This document shows positions 8,034 through 16,491 of a DNA stretch of 64,000 bases, piece by piece. The stretch comes from Sphingomonas chungangi (lineage in GTDB: Bacteria > Pseudomonadota > Alphaproteobacteria > Sphingomonadales > Sphingomonadaceae), in contig NZ_JACEIB010000027.1 of NCBI RefSeq assembly GCF_013778325.1, positions 1-64,000 of the forward strand, in the 5' to 3' direction. Under the pieces are notes generated by a model. The model made no database searches. It saw only the letters and a list, made by a program, of their open reading frames with translations, and was not told where the DNA came from. The position numbers were made by a program, and so were the translations under genes. Each line of letters opens with the position of its first letter. Within the stretch, counting starts at the first letter, position 1.

Positions 8034-9182
8034 ATGACGGACGAAACGGACATCACGATCAACCGGCGCGAGTGGATCGCGGGCGGACTCATGGCGGGCA
8101 TTCCCTTTGCCGGGACCGGCCTGCTCGGCCAGTCGACGCTCGCGGCAATCCCGCCCGCCGGCGGATCGCTCAAGGCGCGCGCCGCCGCCAAGGGTCTCTA
8201 TTTCGGCTGCGCGCTCGACGTTCCCGAGGTCAACACCGACCAGAAGCTCCGCGCGGCGGCGATGGCCGACTGCAACATGCTGGTACCCGGCAACGGCTTC
8301 AACTGGACGCGCGTCCAGTCGGCCCAGGATGCGCCGCTCGATTTCTCGCAGGTCGATCCGGTCTATGCGCTGGCGCAGGCATCCGGCGCCAAGATGCGCT
8401 GCCACGATCTGGTCTATGACCAGACGACGCCCAAGTGGGTCAACGCGCTGGTGCCGACACTCTCGACCAGGCAGGCCGGCGATCTGCTGACGTCCTACGT
8501 GCAGAAGGTCGCCACCGCCTGGGCCGGCAAGGTGGTCCACTACGAGGTGGTGAACGAGCCGCCCTATGTCGATGTGCCGGGCTATCGCCACAACGCCTTC
8601 CTGACGAAGCTCGGCGAAGGCTATATGGACCTTGCCTTCCACGCCACGCGTGCGGCCGATCCCAACGCCCTGCTGTTCACCAACGGAGCCGTGCTGGAAC
8701 AGGATCACGCGGTGTTCGACGCCTTCCGCGCGGGCATGCTGCGGCTGCTCGAGCGCCTGCTGAAGCGCGGCGTCCCGGTCCAGGGCCTCGGGATCGAGGG
8801 CCACATCACCGGTTACTATCCCTTCTCCGAGCGCAAATATGCCGACTTCCTCCATGAAGTCACGCAGATGGGCCTGAAGCTGATGGTCACCGAGTTCGAC
8901 GTCAACGATCGCGGTTTTCCCGGCGACGTCCCCGCCCGCGACGCCAGCGCCGCCGCGCTCGCCAAGGCCTTCCTCGACGTGTCGTTCAGCTTCCGTGAAT
9001 GCGTCGGCGTGATCAGCTGGAGCATGACCGACAATTACACCTGGCTGCACGAAAAGGGCACCGAGGATCGACAGCGCGCCGATCGACAGCTGCTCCGGCC
9101 GGGCCTGTACGACGCCGGCTACCAGAAGAAGCCGATGTGGAACGCCATCGCCGCCGCGCTCGACGCCGCGCCGAACCGATAG
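8034..9182 (+). CDS. Tat-exported GH10-family glycoside hydrolase (endo-beta-1,4-xylanase-like)
   Basis: This 382-residue protein has an N-terminal twin-arginine signal (NRREWIAGG, then a hydrophobic stretch to about residue 37) and a GH10 TIM barrel. The family acid/base Glu is seen in VVNEPP (Glu175) and the nucleophile Glu in VTEFDVND (Glu287); WSMTDNYTWL near residue 330 is the conserved aglycone-side Trp motif. GH10 enzymes retain configuration and usually cut beta-1,4-xylan. Here the gene sits between a glycosyltransferase and an acyltransferase with a 3-base gap upstream and GGAGG as ribosome site, so the substrate may be the cell's own EPS rather than plant xylan. That change of role is inference. 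Confidence 0.88.
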   Translation: MTDETDITINRREWIAGGLMAGIPFAGTGLLGQSTLAAIPPAGGSLKARAAAKGLYFGCALDVPEVNTDQKLRAAAMADCNMLVPGNGFNWTRVQSAQDAPLDFSQVDPVYALAQASGAKMRCHDLVYDQTTPKWVNALVPTLSTRQAGDLLTSYVQKVATAWAGKVVHYEVVNEPPYVDVPGYRHNAFLTKLGEGYMDLAFHATRAADPNALLFTNGAVLEQDHAVFDAFRAGMLRLLERLLKRGVPVQGLGIEGHITGYYPFSERKYADFLHEVTQMGLKLMVTEFDVNDRGFPGDVPARDASAAALAKAFLDVSFSFRECVGVISWSMTDNYTWLHEKGTEDRQRADRQLLRPGLYDAGYQKKPMWNAIAAALDAAPNR

Positions 9183-9190
9183 GGAGCAGC

Positions 9191-10396
9191 ATGACGGGGG
9201 GACAGGGCAACGGACCGGCCGAGGCAGTGGCACTGACGGACGCCGGTGCCGCGCCGCCGACGGCCGGCCCGCATCCGCGCGAACATGGCACGGCCGCGCT
9301 CTATCTTACGCCGGAACGGATGCCGGCGACGCCCGGCTACATCCCGAGCCTGGACGGCATGCGCGCGATCAGCATCCTGCTGGTGATCGGCGCGCACTAC
9401 ATCTCGCCCAAGCTCTTTCCCGGCGGGCTCGGCGTCTCCGTCTTTTTCGTTATTTCCGGCTTCCTGATCAGCCGGCTGATCTTTTCCGAATGGAAGAGGA
9501 CGAAAGGATTCGCGTTCGGCGGTTTCTACCTCCGGCGCGCCCTGCGGCTCTATCCGGTGGTGGCGCTCTACACCGGCGCCGTCGTCACGTTTTATCTCGT
9601 CACCGCACGGCCGATTGAGTGGCTCCAGCCGGCCTCCGCGCTGTTCTACTTTGCCAACTATCTCTATGGCGCGCGCAGCGTCGCCCCGTCGATCCACCCA
9701 AGCATGCCGCTGGAGATATTCTGGTCGCTGTCGGTGGAGGAGCATTTCTACCTGCTATTCCCGCTAAGCTTCTGGCTGCTGCGCGGCAGGCCCCGCGCGA
9801 TCATCGGATTGATGATCTCCGTATGCTTGGTCTGTCTGGCGTTGCGAACAGGCGTCGCATGGACCGAGCCGCATCTTCTGAGTTCAAAATATTTTTACTT
9901 CCGCACTGAATTTCGGCTTGATGCGATCGCCTTCGGGGTTCTGATCGCAGCCCTTTGCGAGGATGGCACCGGGCGCGCATTCTTGAAGCGCGCCACTCGC
10001 CCGACGATCACGATCGCCGCCTTCATGGTAATCCTCGGCTGTCTGGTGGTGCGCGACGCCTATTTCCGCGAGACGCTGCGCTACACGCTGACCAGCGCGG
10101 CGATCATGTTGATAACGGCCGCCGTCCTATTTCAGCCCGATCCGGGAATCGCCCGTCGGCTGCTGAACTCCCGACCATTGGTGTGGATCGGGCGGCTCAG
10201 CTACTCGCTCTACGTTTGGCACATCGCCGCCCCGTTCGTCGTCTATCCGGTCGTCGGCGGCATGTCGCGCGAGATCGTGCTGGCGGCAAGATTGATCGGA
10301 GCATTCGGCCTTGCCACGCTATCCTATCATCTCGTCGAACGGCCGATGCTCCGGCTGCGCCATCGCTTTGGTTCACGGGCACGCGCCGCTGATTGA
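9191..10396 (+). CDS. acyltransferase family 3 membrane protein
   Basis: The 401-residue product has a polar Pro/Ala-rich N-terminal stretch of about 48 residues, then IPSLDGMRAISILLVIGAH (residues 51-69) with the family His69, and FWSLSVEEHFYLLFPL further in, followed by further membrane segments. It should O-acylate a periplasmic polysaccharide intermediate. The ATG at 9191 has AGGGAGC upstream and lies 8 bases after the GH10 stop, so it is the third gene of the plus-strand unit. It converges with the beta-helix gene (stops 10,396 and 10,413). The extended N terminus is unusual relative to the other acyltransferases here. Confidence 0.85.
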   Translation: MTGGQGNGPAEAVALTDAGAAPPTAGPHPREHGTAALYLTPERMPATPGYIPSLDGMRAISILLVIGAHYISPKLFPGGLGVSVFFVISGFLISRLIFSEWKRTKGFAFGGFYLRRALRLYPVVALYTGAVVTFYLVTARPIEWLQPASALFYFANYLYGARSVAPSIHPSMPLEIFWSLSVEEHFYLLFPLSFWLLRGRPRAIIGLMISVCLVCLALRTGVAWTEPHLLSSKYFYFRTEFRLDAIAFGVLIAALCEDGTGRAFLKRATRPTITIAAFMVILGCLVVRDAYFRETLRYTLTSAAIMLITAAVLFQPDPGIARRLLNSRPLVWIGRLSYSLYVWHIAAPFVVYPVVGGMSREIVLAARLIGAFGLATLSYHLVERPMLRLRHRFGSRARAAD

Positions 10397-10412
10397 GGCG
10401 GGGTAAAGCCGG

Positions 10413-13148
10413 CTACGAAGCCAAGTACCCCACGGATTTCAGCACAGGCTCTTGATTGGTTACGATCGCACCAGCGAGCACGCCGGTGTTCAGGGCTTCC
10501 GACATGGTGATGACATTGCCGTTTACAGCGACCACCCTGCGCAACATCGGGTTCAGACCTGAGCTACCGACATTGATCCAGCTTCCTGGCACCAATCCCG
10601 CCACCGACGAAAGAGTAAGGGTTTGATAGGCGCCCCCCGAAGTCGCCGATACGGTCGTGCCTCCCGGTATCGCACCGAACGTGCCGGAGATCGTGCAAAT
10701 AGCACCGGGTGCCGATCCCGCTAATGGATCGCTATAGTCGATCCGGTCGCCCTTACCGTAGGTGCCCCCAATCGTGCTTGACGATTGTCGAAGCTGGCGC
10801 TGGCCAGCCAGCTCGTTATTCCGATCAATCACGCTCCCGGCGTAGTTCGTCGAATTATCAAAGCTCGCAGCAATATAAGGATCATAATTGCCACCACCGC
10901 TGCCATAACTTCCGAACATCCCCATCGCGGAGGCGCCACCCCAATCATTGCCTTCCACAGTCACCGAAGTGAGAAAGCCGACATTGCTATAACTGGAAGC
11001 CGGCTGTGCGAAAGAGATGGGCCGCCCCATCGCTCGCACGGCGGTCACTTTGTTGCGACGCACAACAAGAGACGAAATTTTCGAAGTCGGCTCGTATATT
11101 TGCAATACGCCCGAGTTATACGCGCCACTGGCGTTTAAGTTGATGAAGACATTGTCTTCAATCAAGATATGATCCGCCGAACTCGTTGCGCGCAATACGA
11201 TAGCGCTCTGATGGGTTCCGCGGACAACATTATCGTAAATCCGGACGGTCGAGATCCCAGTGGTGCTTCCCAATTGCGCGAACACGGTGAGCCCTGGATC
11301 AATATCAACGCCTGTAATCACAGCAGAGACTAAACCGCCGCTCAGATTGACGGCGTAACAGGCATCTGTACCGCTCACGCTGAAAGCGCGTAGTCCGTTA
11401 ATTACAGTGTGAGACGCCGTACTGCTAATCAACGCGGTGGTTGAGGCGCAATAAAAATCACTCACTTCTATATCGGTGAAACTTGCATAGCTCGGCTTGT
11501 CCGTTACCGGATTAGTAGTGTGATTATTCGGATCAACGCTCGTGTCGTATTTCCAGATGCAGTCGAAGAGGCTGAATACACCATAGATCGAGTGGCCTCG
11601 CACCGCGCTGATATTGACGCGACCCCGATTTCCGGTGCCGAGACCGATGACGCGCCGCGCCCGCGTATAGCATGGAGTGCCGGCCGGGATTGCCGCCTGG
11701 ATAGAGGCGCCGAGGGTCACGACGTTGTTGACCAAATCCGTTCCGACGATTGCGAACGGGCCGTCACTACCGCCAGAACCGGCTCCTTTGATGAAGAGAT
11801 AGCGGTCGTTCGTACCTGTATCATTGGGTTGAACCATGAACGCATCATTGAGCGTAACGGTTAAGTCACCGACGTTTGCGGTTTTCGCCAAAAGGCAGAT
11901 ATCATGCTGCCCGTCGAACGAGACGTTCGTTATAGAAATTTCGTTATCAACGGAAACATTAGAAGGAAAAATTCCTTCTATTACTTGATCATGATCGCCC
12001 TTTGAAGTAATTTCATCAATGATGATCCCTCTTGAATAGCCAAAAGCAACACCAGAGTCCTTGGTGTAACGCGATATTATGTTAATGATCCTGTCATCAT
12101 GACTGCTTATCTCAGGGTTATCGGCTATCCAGGCCGGAGCGATCTGGACACCGTTGCAACTTCCACCTAACTGCGCGCCGAACCCGCAAAAGGACGTTCG
12201 GCAGTTTTCTATCTTCCTATTAAAACCCCCAAAGAAATTGATTCCCGTGTTCGGCACTCCATGAACATGGCAGTCGACAACCTCGCTATCGTAAGTAAAA
12301 TAATTCGTAATACCAGCGAGACGCCAATCCTGTGCATCAGGTCCGGTGGCAGGCCACCCTCTCCAATTCACACGCTGATGGCATCGTATATCCAAGCCCA
12401 CGAATCGAACGCAGCCGATCATACGATCGAGGGTCATGGAACTGGCAGGATAGGCAGCCTGACCGTCCACGGCACCCACGCCCACAAGGCTTCCGTTGGG
12501 TCCGGTCGGTGTGGCCGGAGTTGGCCGGCAACCTGTCATCGGATCGCCAGCCCCGATCGTCCCGTACAGCATTGCTACGCCTGTCCCAGCTGGCACCGTC
12601 CAGTGATTCGACTTCCAGTTGGTGATCTGAGAGGGGTCAAGTTCGATCCGACCACCGTCAATCCCACGCAGGGTCGTGTTCGCACCCACGGCGAGCGCCG
12701 GTTGAGCCAGATTGAGCGTCACGCGGTGGATACGTCCTTCGCGTCCGACATCGACGACGCCGCCGCCAAGTTTGAACGCGACTCGCAGCGCAACCTGGAT
12801 ATAGTTCCAGTCGTCCGTAGCGCTGGCGACGGCCGCGGAGATCGCCGATTGATCCGCGCTCGGCGACAATTCTGAAAGATCAGGGCAGTCGCCCACGGCG
12901 CCGAACCATGTCACATCGAGCGCGCCGGAATAAATCCTCACCCAGGCGCCATCGGCGGACTGACTTGGAAAAACGAATATCCCCTCTTGAGAATCGATCG
13001 ATCGCCAATCGATCGAAACCATGGGATCCCATCGAAAGACTCCCGATCGAGCCGCTTCTGTCAGGATAACGCACTGTCCGATAGCCGCCCCCGTGATGGT
13101 CTTCATCGTGGCCCGATCAATCACCGAAACAACAGCTGCGTTCGTCAT
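10413..13148 (-). CDS. phage-tailspike-like right-handed beta-helix protein, putative polysaccharide-degrading or -binding enzyme
   Basis: The 911-residue protein has an N-terminal adapter ending in WVRIYSGALDVTWFGAVGD (residues 69-87), the hallmark by which phage tailspikes and Pectate_lyase_3-type proteins enter their beta-helix. A long Asn/Ile/Val/Gly-rich region with irregular helix-coil repeats follows (about 110-740), then a C-terminal beta-rich domain. No signal peptide is seen at the chosen ATG (13148; GAGG upstream). Base composition falls well below the neighbours in places: 11,941-12,000 has 22 G+C of 60. It lies 55 bases after an acyltransferase at the end of the long minus unit. 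Sphingan loci also carry a beta-helix lyase (spsR/gelR), so an EPS-cutting role is plausible, but the active site cannot be assigned by eye. Confidence 0.75.
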   Translation of the reverse strand: MTNAAVVSVIDRATMKTITGAAIGQCVILTEAARSGVFRWDPMVSIDWRSIDSQEGIFVFPSQSADGAWVRIYSGALDVTWFGAVGDCPDLSELSPSADQSAISAAVASATDDWNYIQVALRVAFKLGGGVVDVGREGRIHRVTLNLAQPALAVGANTTLRGIDGGRIELDPSQITNWKSNHWTVPAGTGVAMLYGTIGAGDPMTGCRPTPATPTGPNGSLVGVGAVDGQAAYPASSMTLDRMIGCVRFVGLDIRCHQRVNWRGWPATGPDAQDWRLAGITNYFTYDSEVVDCHVHGVPNTGINFFGGFNRKIENCRTSFCGFGAQLGGSCNGVQIAPAWIADNPEISSHDDRIINIISRYTKDSGVAFGYSRGIIIDEITSKGDHDQVIEGIFPSNVSVDNEISITNVSFDGQHDICLLAKTANVGDLTVTLNDAFMVQPNDTGTNDRYLFIKGAGSGGSDGPFAIVGTDLVNNVVTLGASIQAAIPAGTPCYTRARRVIGLGTGNRGRVNISAVRGHSIYGVFSLFDCIWKYDTSVDPNNHTTNPVTDKPSYASFTDIEVSDFYCASTTALISSTASHTVINGLRAFSVSGTDACYAVNLSGGLVSAVITGVDIDPGLTVFAQLGSTTGISTVRIYDNVVRGTHQSAIVLRATSSADHILIEDNVFINLNASGAYNSGVLQIYEPTSKISSLVVRRNKVTAVRAMGRPISFAQPASSYSNVGFLTSVTVEGNDWGGASAMGMFGSYGSGGGNYDPYIAASFDNSTNYAGSVIDRNNELAGQRQLRQSSSTIGGTYGKGDRIDYSDPLAGSAPGAICTISGTFGAIPGGTTVSATSGGAYQTLTLSSVAGLVPGSWINVGSSGLNPMLRRVVAVNGNVITMSEALNTGVLAGAIVTNQEPVLKSVGYLAS

Positions 13149-13203
13149 ACCAACCTCGCATTCCCACAATGCCCAGAAGCTGATCGCATCGTTCTTCGTA
13201 GGC

Positions 13204-14307
13204 CTAGACCGTTTCGATCTCGGGTCGGTGCATCGGCGCAAGGCGCCGCCGGGGGCTGACCAGATCGGTCAGCGGTCGCTCGACATAGCGGTAGCACAAT
13301 ATGCCCACTGCCGCCGCCGCGATCGTCGCGACGATCGCGAACAAGGGCACCGAGCCGGGCAGATGGTCGAGGTGCAGCTTGCGCCACGCCTGGCTCGCCA
13401 CCGAGAGCGTGACGACGTGCGACAGGTAGATCGAATAGGATGCGTCGCCGAGCAGCGTCAGTGCCGGTATCATCCCGATCCTGCCCCGCGCCTCGAGGCC
13501 CAGCATGCCCGCCACCACCGCCGTCGCCGCGATGCCGCGCACCAGGAAACGCGACGAGTCACCGTCGATCAGCCCCGGCAGCGCCACCACCGCAGCGAAA
13601 CCGCCGATCAGCAGCGCCCAGCCCAGCACCGGCGAAAGACGTGGAAAGACGCCGCTGCGCGTCGTCGCCAAGCCCAGCGCCATGCCGGTCGCGAACTCCA
13701 GCATGATGCTCGACGTGTAGAAGCCGGCGCGGCTCAGCATCGGGAAACCGGCCGCCTCTCCCACGCCGACCAGCACCAGCAGCGCCCCCACCGTGCCCCA
13801 GAAGCGCAGGCGTGGCCTGGCGAGCAGGAATAGGCCGAAGATCAGGTAGAAGAACATCTCGTAATTGAGCGTCCAGCCCGGAACCACCACCGGATCGAGC
13901 CCGTGCGTCACGGGATGCGGGGCCGGCAGGAAGAAATAGGAGCTGACCACGTGCGCGGCGGCGAAGCGAGAGCTTTGCAGCGCGTGGGGTGCCACGAACA
14001 TCAGCACCACCATCAGGGTCGTCACGAGCCAGTAGAGCGGCACGATCCGCACGATCCGGCGGCGCCAGAACTCCATCGGCGTGATCGGACGGCCGAACGT
14101 CGTCACCCACATGATGAAGCCGCTGATCACGAAGAAGATGTCGACGCCGCTCGACAGGCCAGGCAGCCACGGACCGCCATAGCCGAGGCGCGGCATCTGC
14201 GAGCCTAGGTGGAAGACGACGACCATCATCGCCGCCACGCCGCGCAGATACTGGATGCCGACGATCTGCGGCAGCGCCTTCTTCGGCGGAACGGAGGCCG
14301 TCGTCAC
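13204..14307 (-). CDS. acyltransferase family 3 membrane protein (ExoZ-like)
   Basis: The 367-residue product carries IQYLRGVAAMMVVVFH (residues 18-33, family His33), SSGVDIFFVISGFIM and GWTLNYEMFFYLIFGL, the three recognisable blocks of the ExoZ/OafA group, with about ten membrane segments. ExoZ acetylates succinoglycan in rhizobia, so EPS acylation is the likely job. Its GTG start at 14307 overlaps the aldo/keto reductase stop as GTGA, which implies translational coupling. It is the seventh gene of the minus unit that starts near 21,111 and is followed after 55 bases by the beta-helix gene. Confidence 0.86.
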   Translation of the reverse strand: MTTASVPPKKALPQIVGIQYLRGVAAMMVVVFHLGSQMPRLGYGGPWLPGLSSGVDIFFVISGFIMWVTTFGRPITPMEFWRRRIVRIVPLYWLVTTLMVVLMFVAPHALQSSRFAAAHVVSSYFFLPAPHPVTHGLDPVVVPGWTLNYEMFFYLIFGLFLLARPRLRFWGTVGALLVLVGVGEAAGFPMLSRAGFYTSSIMLEFATGMALGLATTRSGVFPRLSPVLGWALLIGGFAAVVALPGLIDGDSSRFLVRGIAATAVVAGMLGLEARGRIGMIPALTLLGDASYSIYLSHVVTLSVASQAWRKLHLDHLPGSVPLFAIVATIAAAAVGILCYRYVERPLTDLVSPRRRLAPMHRPEIETV

Positions 14308-15266
14308 CCCGCCCGGCTCCGCACCATCGCGCCAAGCCGGAGGATCGCCGCATCGTCGCGCGGGCGCGCATGGCGGGCGAGATTGTCGGCAAGGTGGCCG
14401 GGGTGGAACATCGACATGATGACGACCCCGCCCGCATTGGCGGCGAAGGCGTAGTCGGCCAGGAAATCCTTGGCGGCGCGCGCGAAGTCCGCATCGTAGC
14501 CGGCTGCCGCGAAGGCGGCCCGCAATTCCCCGTCGCTCTCGATCATCGCGGCAAGGCGCGCCGGTCCGCCGTCATTACCGTACGCGCTGTGGGTGACGCG
14601 ATCGGCGGCGAGGCCCGGATCGGCGGCGGGCAGGAACGGGTTTCCGGCGGTCTGGATCATGCCGTAGAGATCGGGCGCGGCGGCCAGCCCCGCCGCCGCC
14701 GCCTCGGGGCTCGATGCGATCGCGGCGACCTTCACCTTGCCGGCCCGGATCACGCGGGTCAGCGCCTCCAGCACGTCGTCGCGCACGACCTCGTCGGGTT
14801 TCGCCTCGTGCAGCGCCAGCACGTCGACATGATCGACGCCCAGCCGTCGCAGGCTCGATTCGACGCTGACCGGAATCATCGCAGCGTCGATCGGCGGCTT
14901 GGTGGGCGGAGGGCGGCGGCGGCGGATCGCCGCGCGCAGCCCCGGCGCCACCTCCAGCGCCACCCGCAACACGGGCCGCGCGATCCGCTGCTTGAGCGAC
15001 GGCGGAGACGGCGGAATGCCGACCTTGGTGACGATCTGGAAGGCATCGCGCGGCTTGCCGGCAAAGAAGCGGCCGAGCAGCCCTTCCGCTTCACCATCGC
15101 CGTAGGAGGGCGCGACGTCGTACCAGCTGATCCCTGCGTCCCACGCCCGTTCCAGCGCCGCCAGCCCGTTGCCGGCCGAAATCCGCGAGCCGAGCGAGGC
15201 GCAGCCGAATCCCAGCGCCGACACGTCCGCGCCGAGCCGGGCCATGCGAACCCGCGCGACGCTCAC
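14304..15266 (-). CDS. aldo/keto reductase
   Basis: This 320-residue TIM-barrel protein starts VSALGFGCASLGSRI and has the AKR catalytic set Asp50, Tyr55 (DVAPSYGDGEAEG), Lys81 (TKVG) and His153 (LALHE). It should be an NADPH-dependent carbonyl reductase. A Pro/Arg-rich insertion lies at about residues 110-127. The GTG start at 15266 overlaps the GT4 stop as GTGA, and its own stop overlaps the next acyltransferase the same way. Its place among a GMC oxidoreductase, a Gfo/Idh/MocA enzyme and glycosyltransferases suggests it acts on a sugar or sugar-derived precursor of the EPS rather than in general detoxification; this is inferred from context. Confidence 0.85.
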   Translation of the reverse strand: MSVARVRMARLGADVSALGFGCASLGSRISAGNGLAALERAWDAGISWYDVAPSYGDGEAEGLLGRFFAGKPRDAFQIVTKVGIPPSPPSLKQRIARPVLRVALEVAPGLRAAIRRRRPPPTKPPIDAAMIPVSVESSLRRLGVDHVDVLALHEAKPDEVVRDDVLEALTRVIRAGKVKVAAIASSPEAAAAGLAAAPDLYGMIQTAGNPFLPAADPGLAADRVTHSAYGNDGGPARLAAMIESDGELRAAFAAAGYDADFARAAKDFLADYAFAANAGGVVIMSMFHPGHLADNLARHARPRDDAAILRLGAMVRSRAG

Positions 15267-16489
15267 GCCGGCAGTCCGTGCAGCAGGCGGTGATCCTTCC
15301 AGATCTTGCCAAGCAGCGTCTCGGGGCGGAACGCCTCGACCGAGCGGTTGACGCTCTCGGGCGTGATCGTGCCCGCCTTCATCGCCTCGAAGATCTCGAC
15401 CATGCGGCGCGCCTGCAGCTCGATATGATCGTCGACATGCGGGATGAGATAGCCGCTGACGCCGTCGGTGATCACCTGCTCCAGCTGCGGCAGGTGGCGC
15501 GCCACCACCGGCCGTCCGGCGGTGAGGAACTCCATGACCACGCGCGGCATGCCCTCGAAATCGGAGGTGAGGATGCCGATATGCTTGCTCTCCAGCATCG
15601 CGGCGATCTCGATGCTGTTCTTGATGCCGTGCCGGATGGTGATGTCGCGGATCGCGGCGAACTCCGGAAACTGCTCGGGATCGCCGTCGCCGACATAGTG
15701 GAAGCGGACGTTCGGGTTGAGGGCGCGCAGCGCCGCGATCACCCGAAACATAAAATCCGGCCGCTTGAACAGATCGAGCCGCCCGGCGAACATCACGTGC
15801 ATCAGCCCGTCATCGAAGCGGTAGGGCGTCGGCTGGAAGATGGTCGTGTTCGCCCAAGTGGTCAGGGTGTCGAACTTCTTGGCGAACGGCCAGTACTTCT
15901 TCTTGTACATCGCGGTCATGTTCGGGTTGACCGCATAATATTTCTTGGACACGGCGGCGGCGACGAACTCGGTCGCATCACGGATATACCAGTGCTTGCC
16001 GAGCGAGCTCGACATCTGCTGGTCCTTGCCGCCCCATATATGCACCATCTGGATCACCGGGATGCCCATCGATCGCAGGATCGGGGCATATTCCACCCGG
16101 CGGATCTCGGCCGAATAGCCGCCGCCCTTCAGCACCCGGCGCAGCATCCCCCAATTCTTCACCAGCAGCGAGGCGAAACGCCACGTGTCGGACTTGGTGA
16201 TACCCTCGCCATAGGCGTTGCTCAGGTCGTCGAGCCGGAGCAGAGGCAGGAACTTGAAGGTCCGTCCCCGGAATTCGACCTCGCTGATCTCGTTGATCGG
16301 CAGCTTCCCGCTCTCGTCGGCGCCGACGAACAGCAGGTCCATGTCCTCGGGGTGATAATAGATATAGTCGCGGATGTAGGTCTCGATCCCGCCGACCTTA
16401 CTTCCGCGCGGATCGCCGCTGTTGAACAAGGCGACGCGATAACGTGGCTTCGCGGACCCGACCTCGGACTTCGCCATTTCCACCCCCAT
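15263..16489 (-). CDS. GT4-like glycosyltransferase
   Basis: The 408-residue protein shows a GT-B pattern: KVGGIETYIRDY near the N terminus, HVMFAGRLDLFKRPDFMFRV at the start of the second domain, and SDFEGMPRVVMEFLTAGRPVV as the donor-binding Glu-x7-Glu block. The ATG at 16489 lies 2 bases after the GMC oxidoreductase stop with GGGAGC upstream; a second ATG 12 bases in is an alternative. It overlaps the aldo/keto reductase by 4 bases. It probably transfers one residue of the EPS repeat unit. The tight pairing with two oxidoreductases raises the possibility that it handles the modified sugar they produce. Confidence 0.82.
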   Translation of the reverse strand: MGVEMAKSEVGSAKPRYRVALFNSGDPRGSKVGGIETYIRDYIYYHPEDMDLLFVGADESGKLPINEISEVEFRGRTFKFLPLLRLDDLSNAYGEGITKSDTWRFASLLVKNWGMLRRVLKGGGYSAEIRRVEYAPILRSMGIPVIQMVHIWGGKDQQMSSSLGKHWYIRDATEFVAAAVSKKYYAVNPNMTAMYKKKYWPFAKKFDTLTTWANTTIFQPTPYRFDDGLMHVMFAGRLDLFKRPDFMFRVIAALRALNPNVRFHYVGDGDPEQFPEFAAIRDITIRHGIKNSIEIAAMLESKHIGILTSDFEGMPRVVMEFLTAGRPVVARHLPQLEQVITDGVSGYLIPHVDDHIELQARRMVEIFEAMKAGTITPESVNRSVEAFRPETLLGKIWKDHRLLHGLPA

Positions 16490-16491
16490 GA

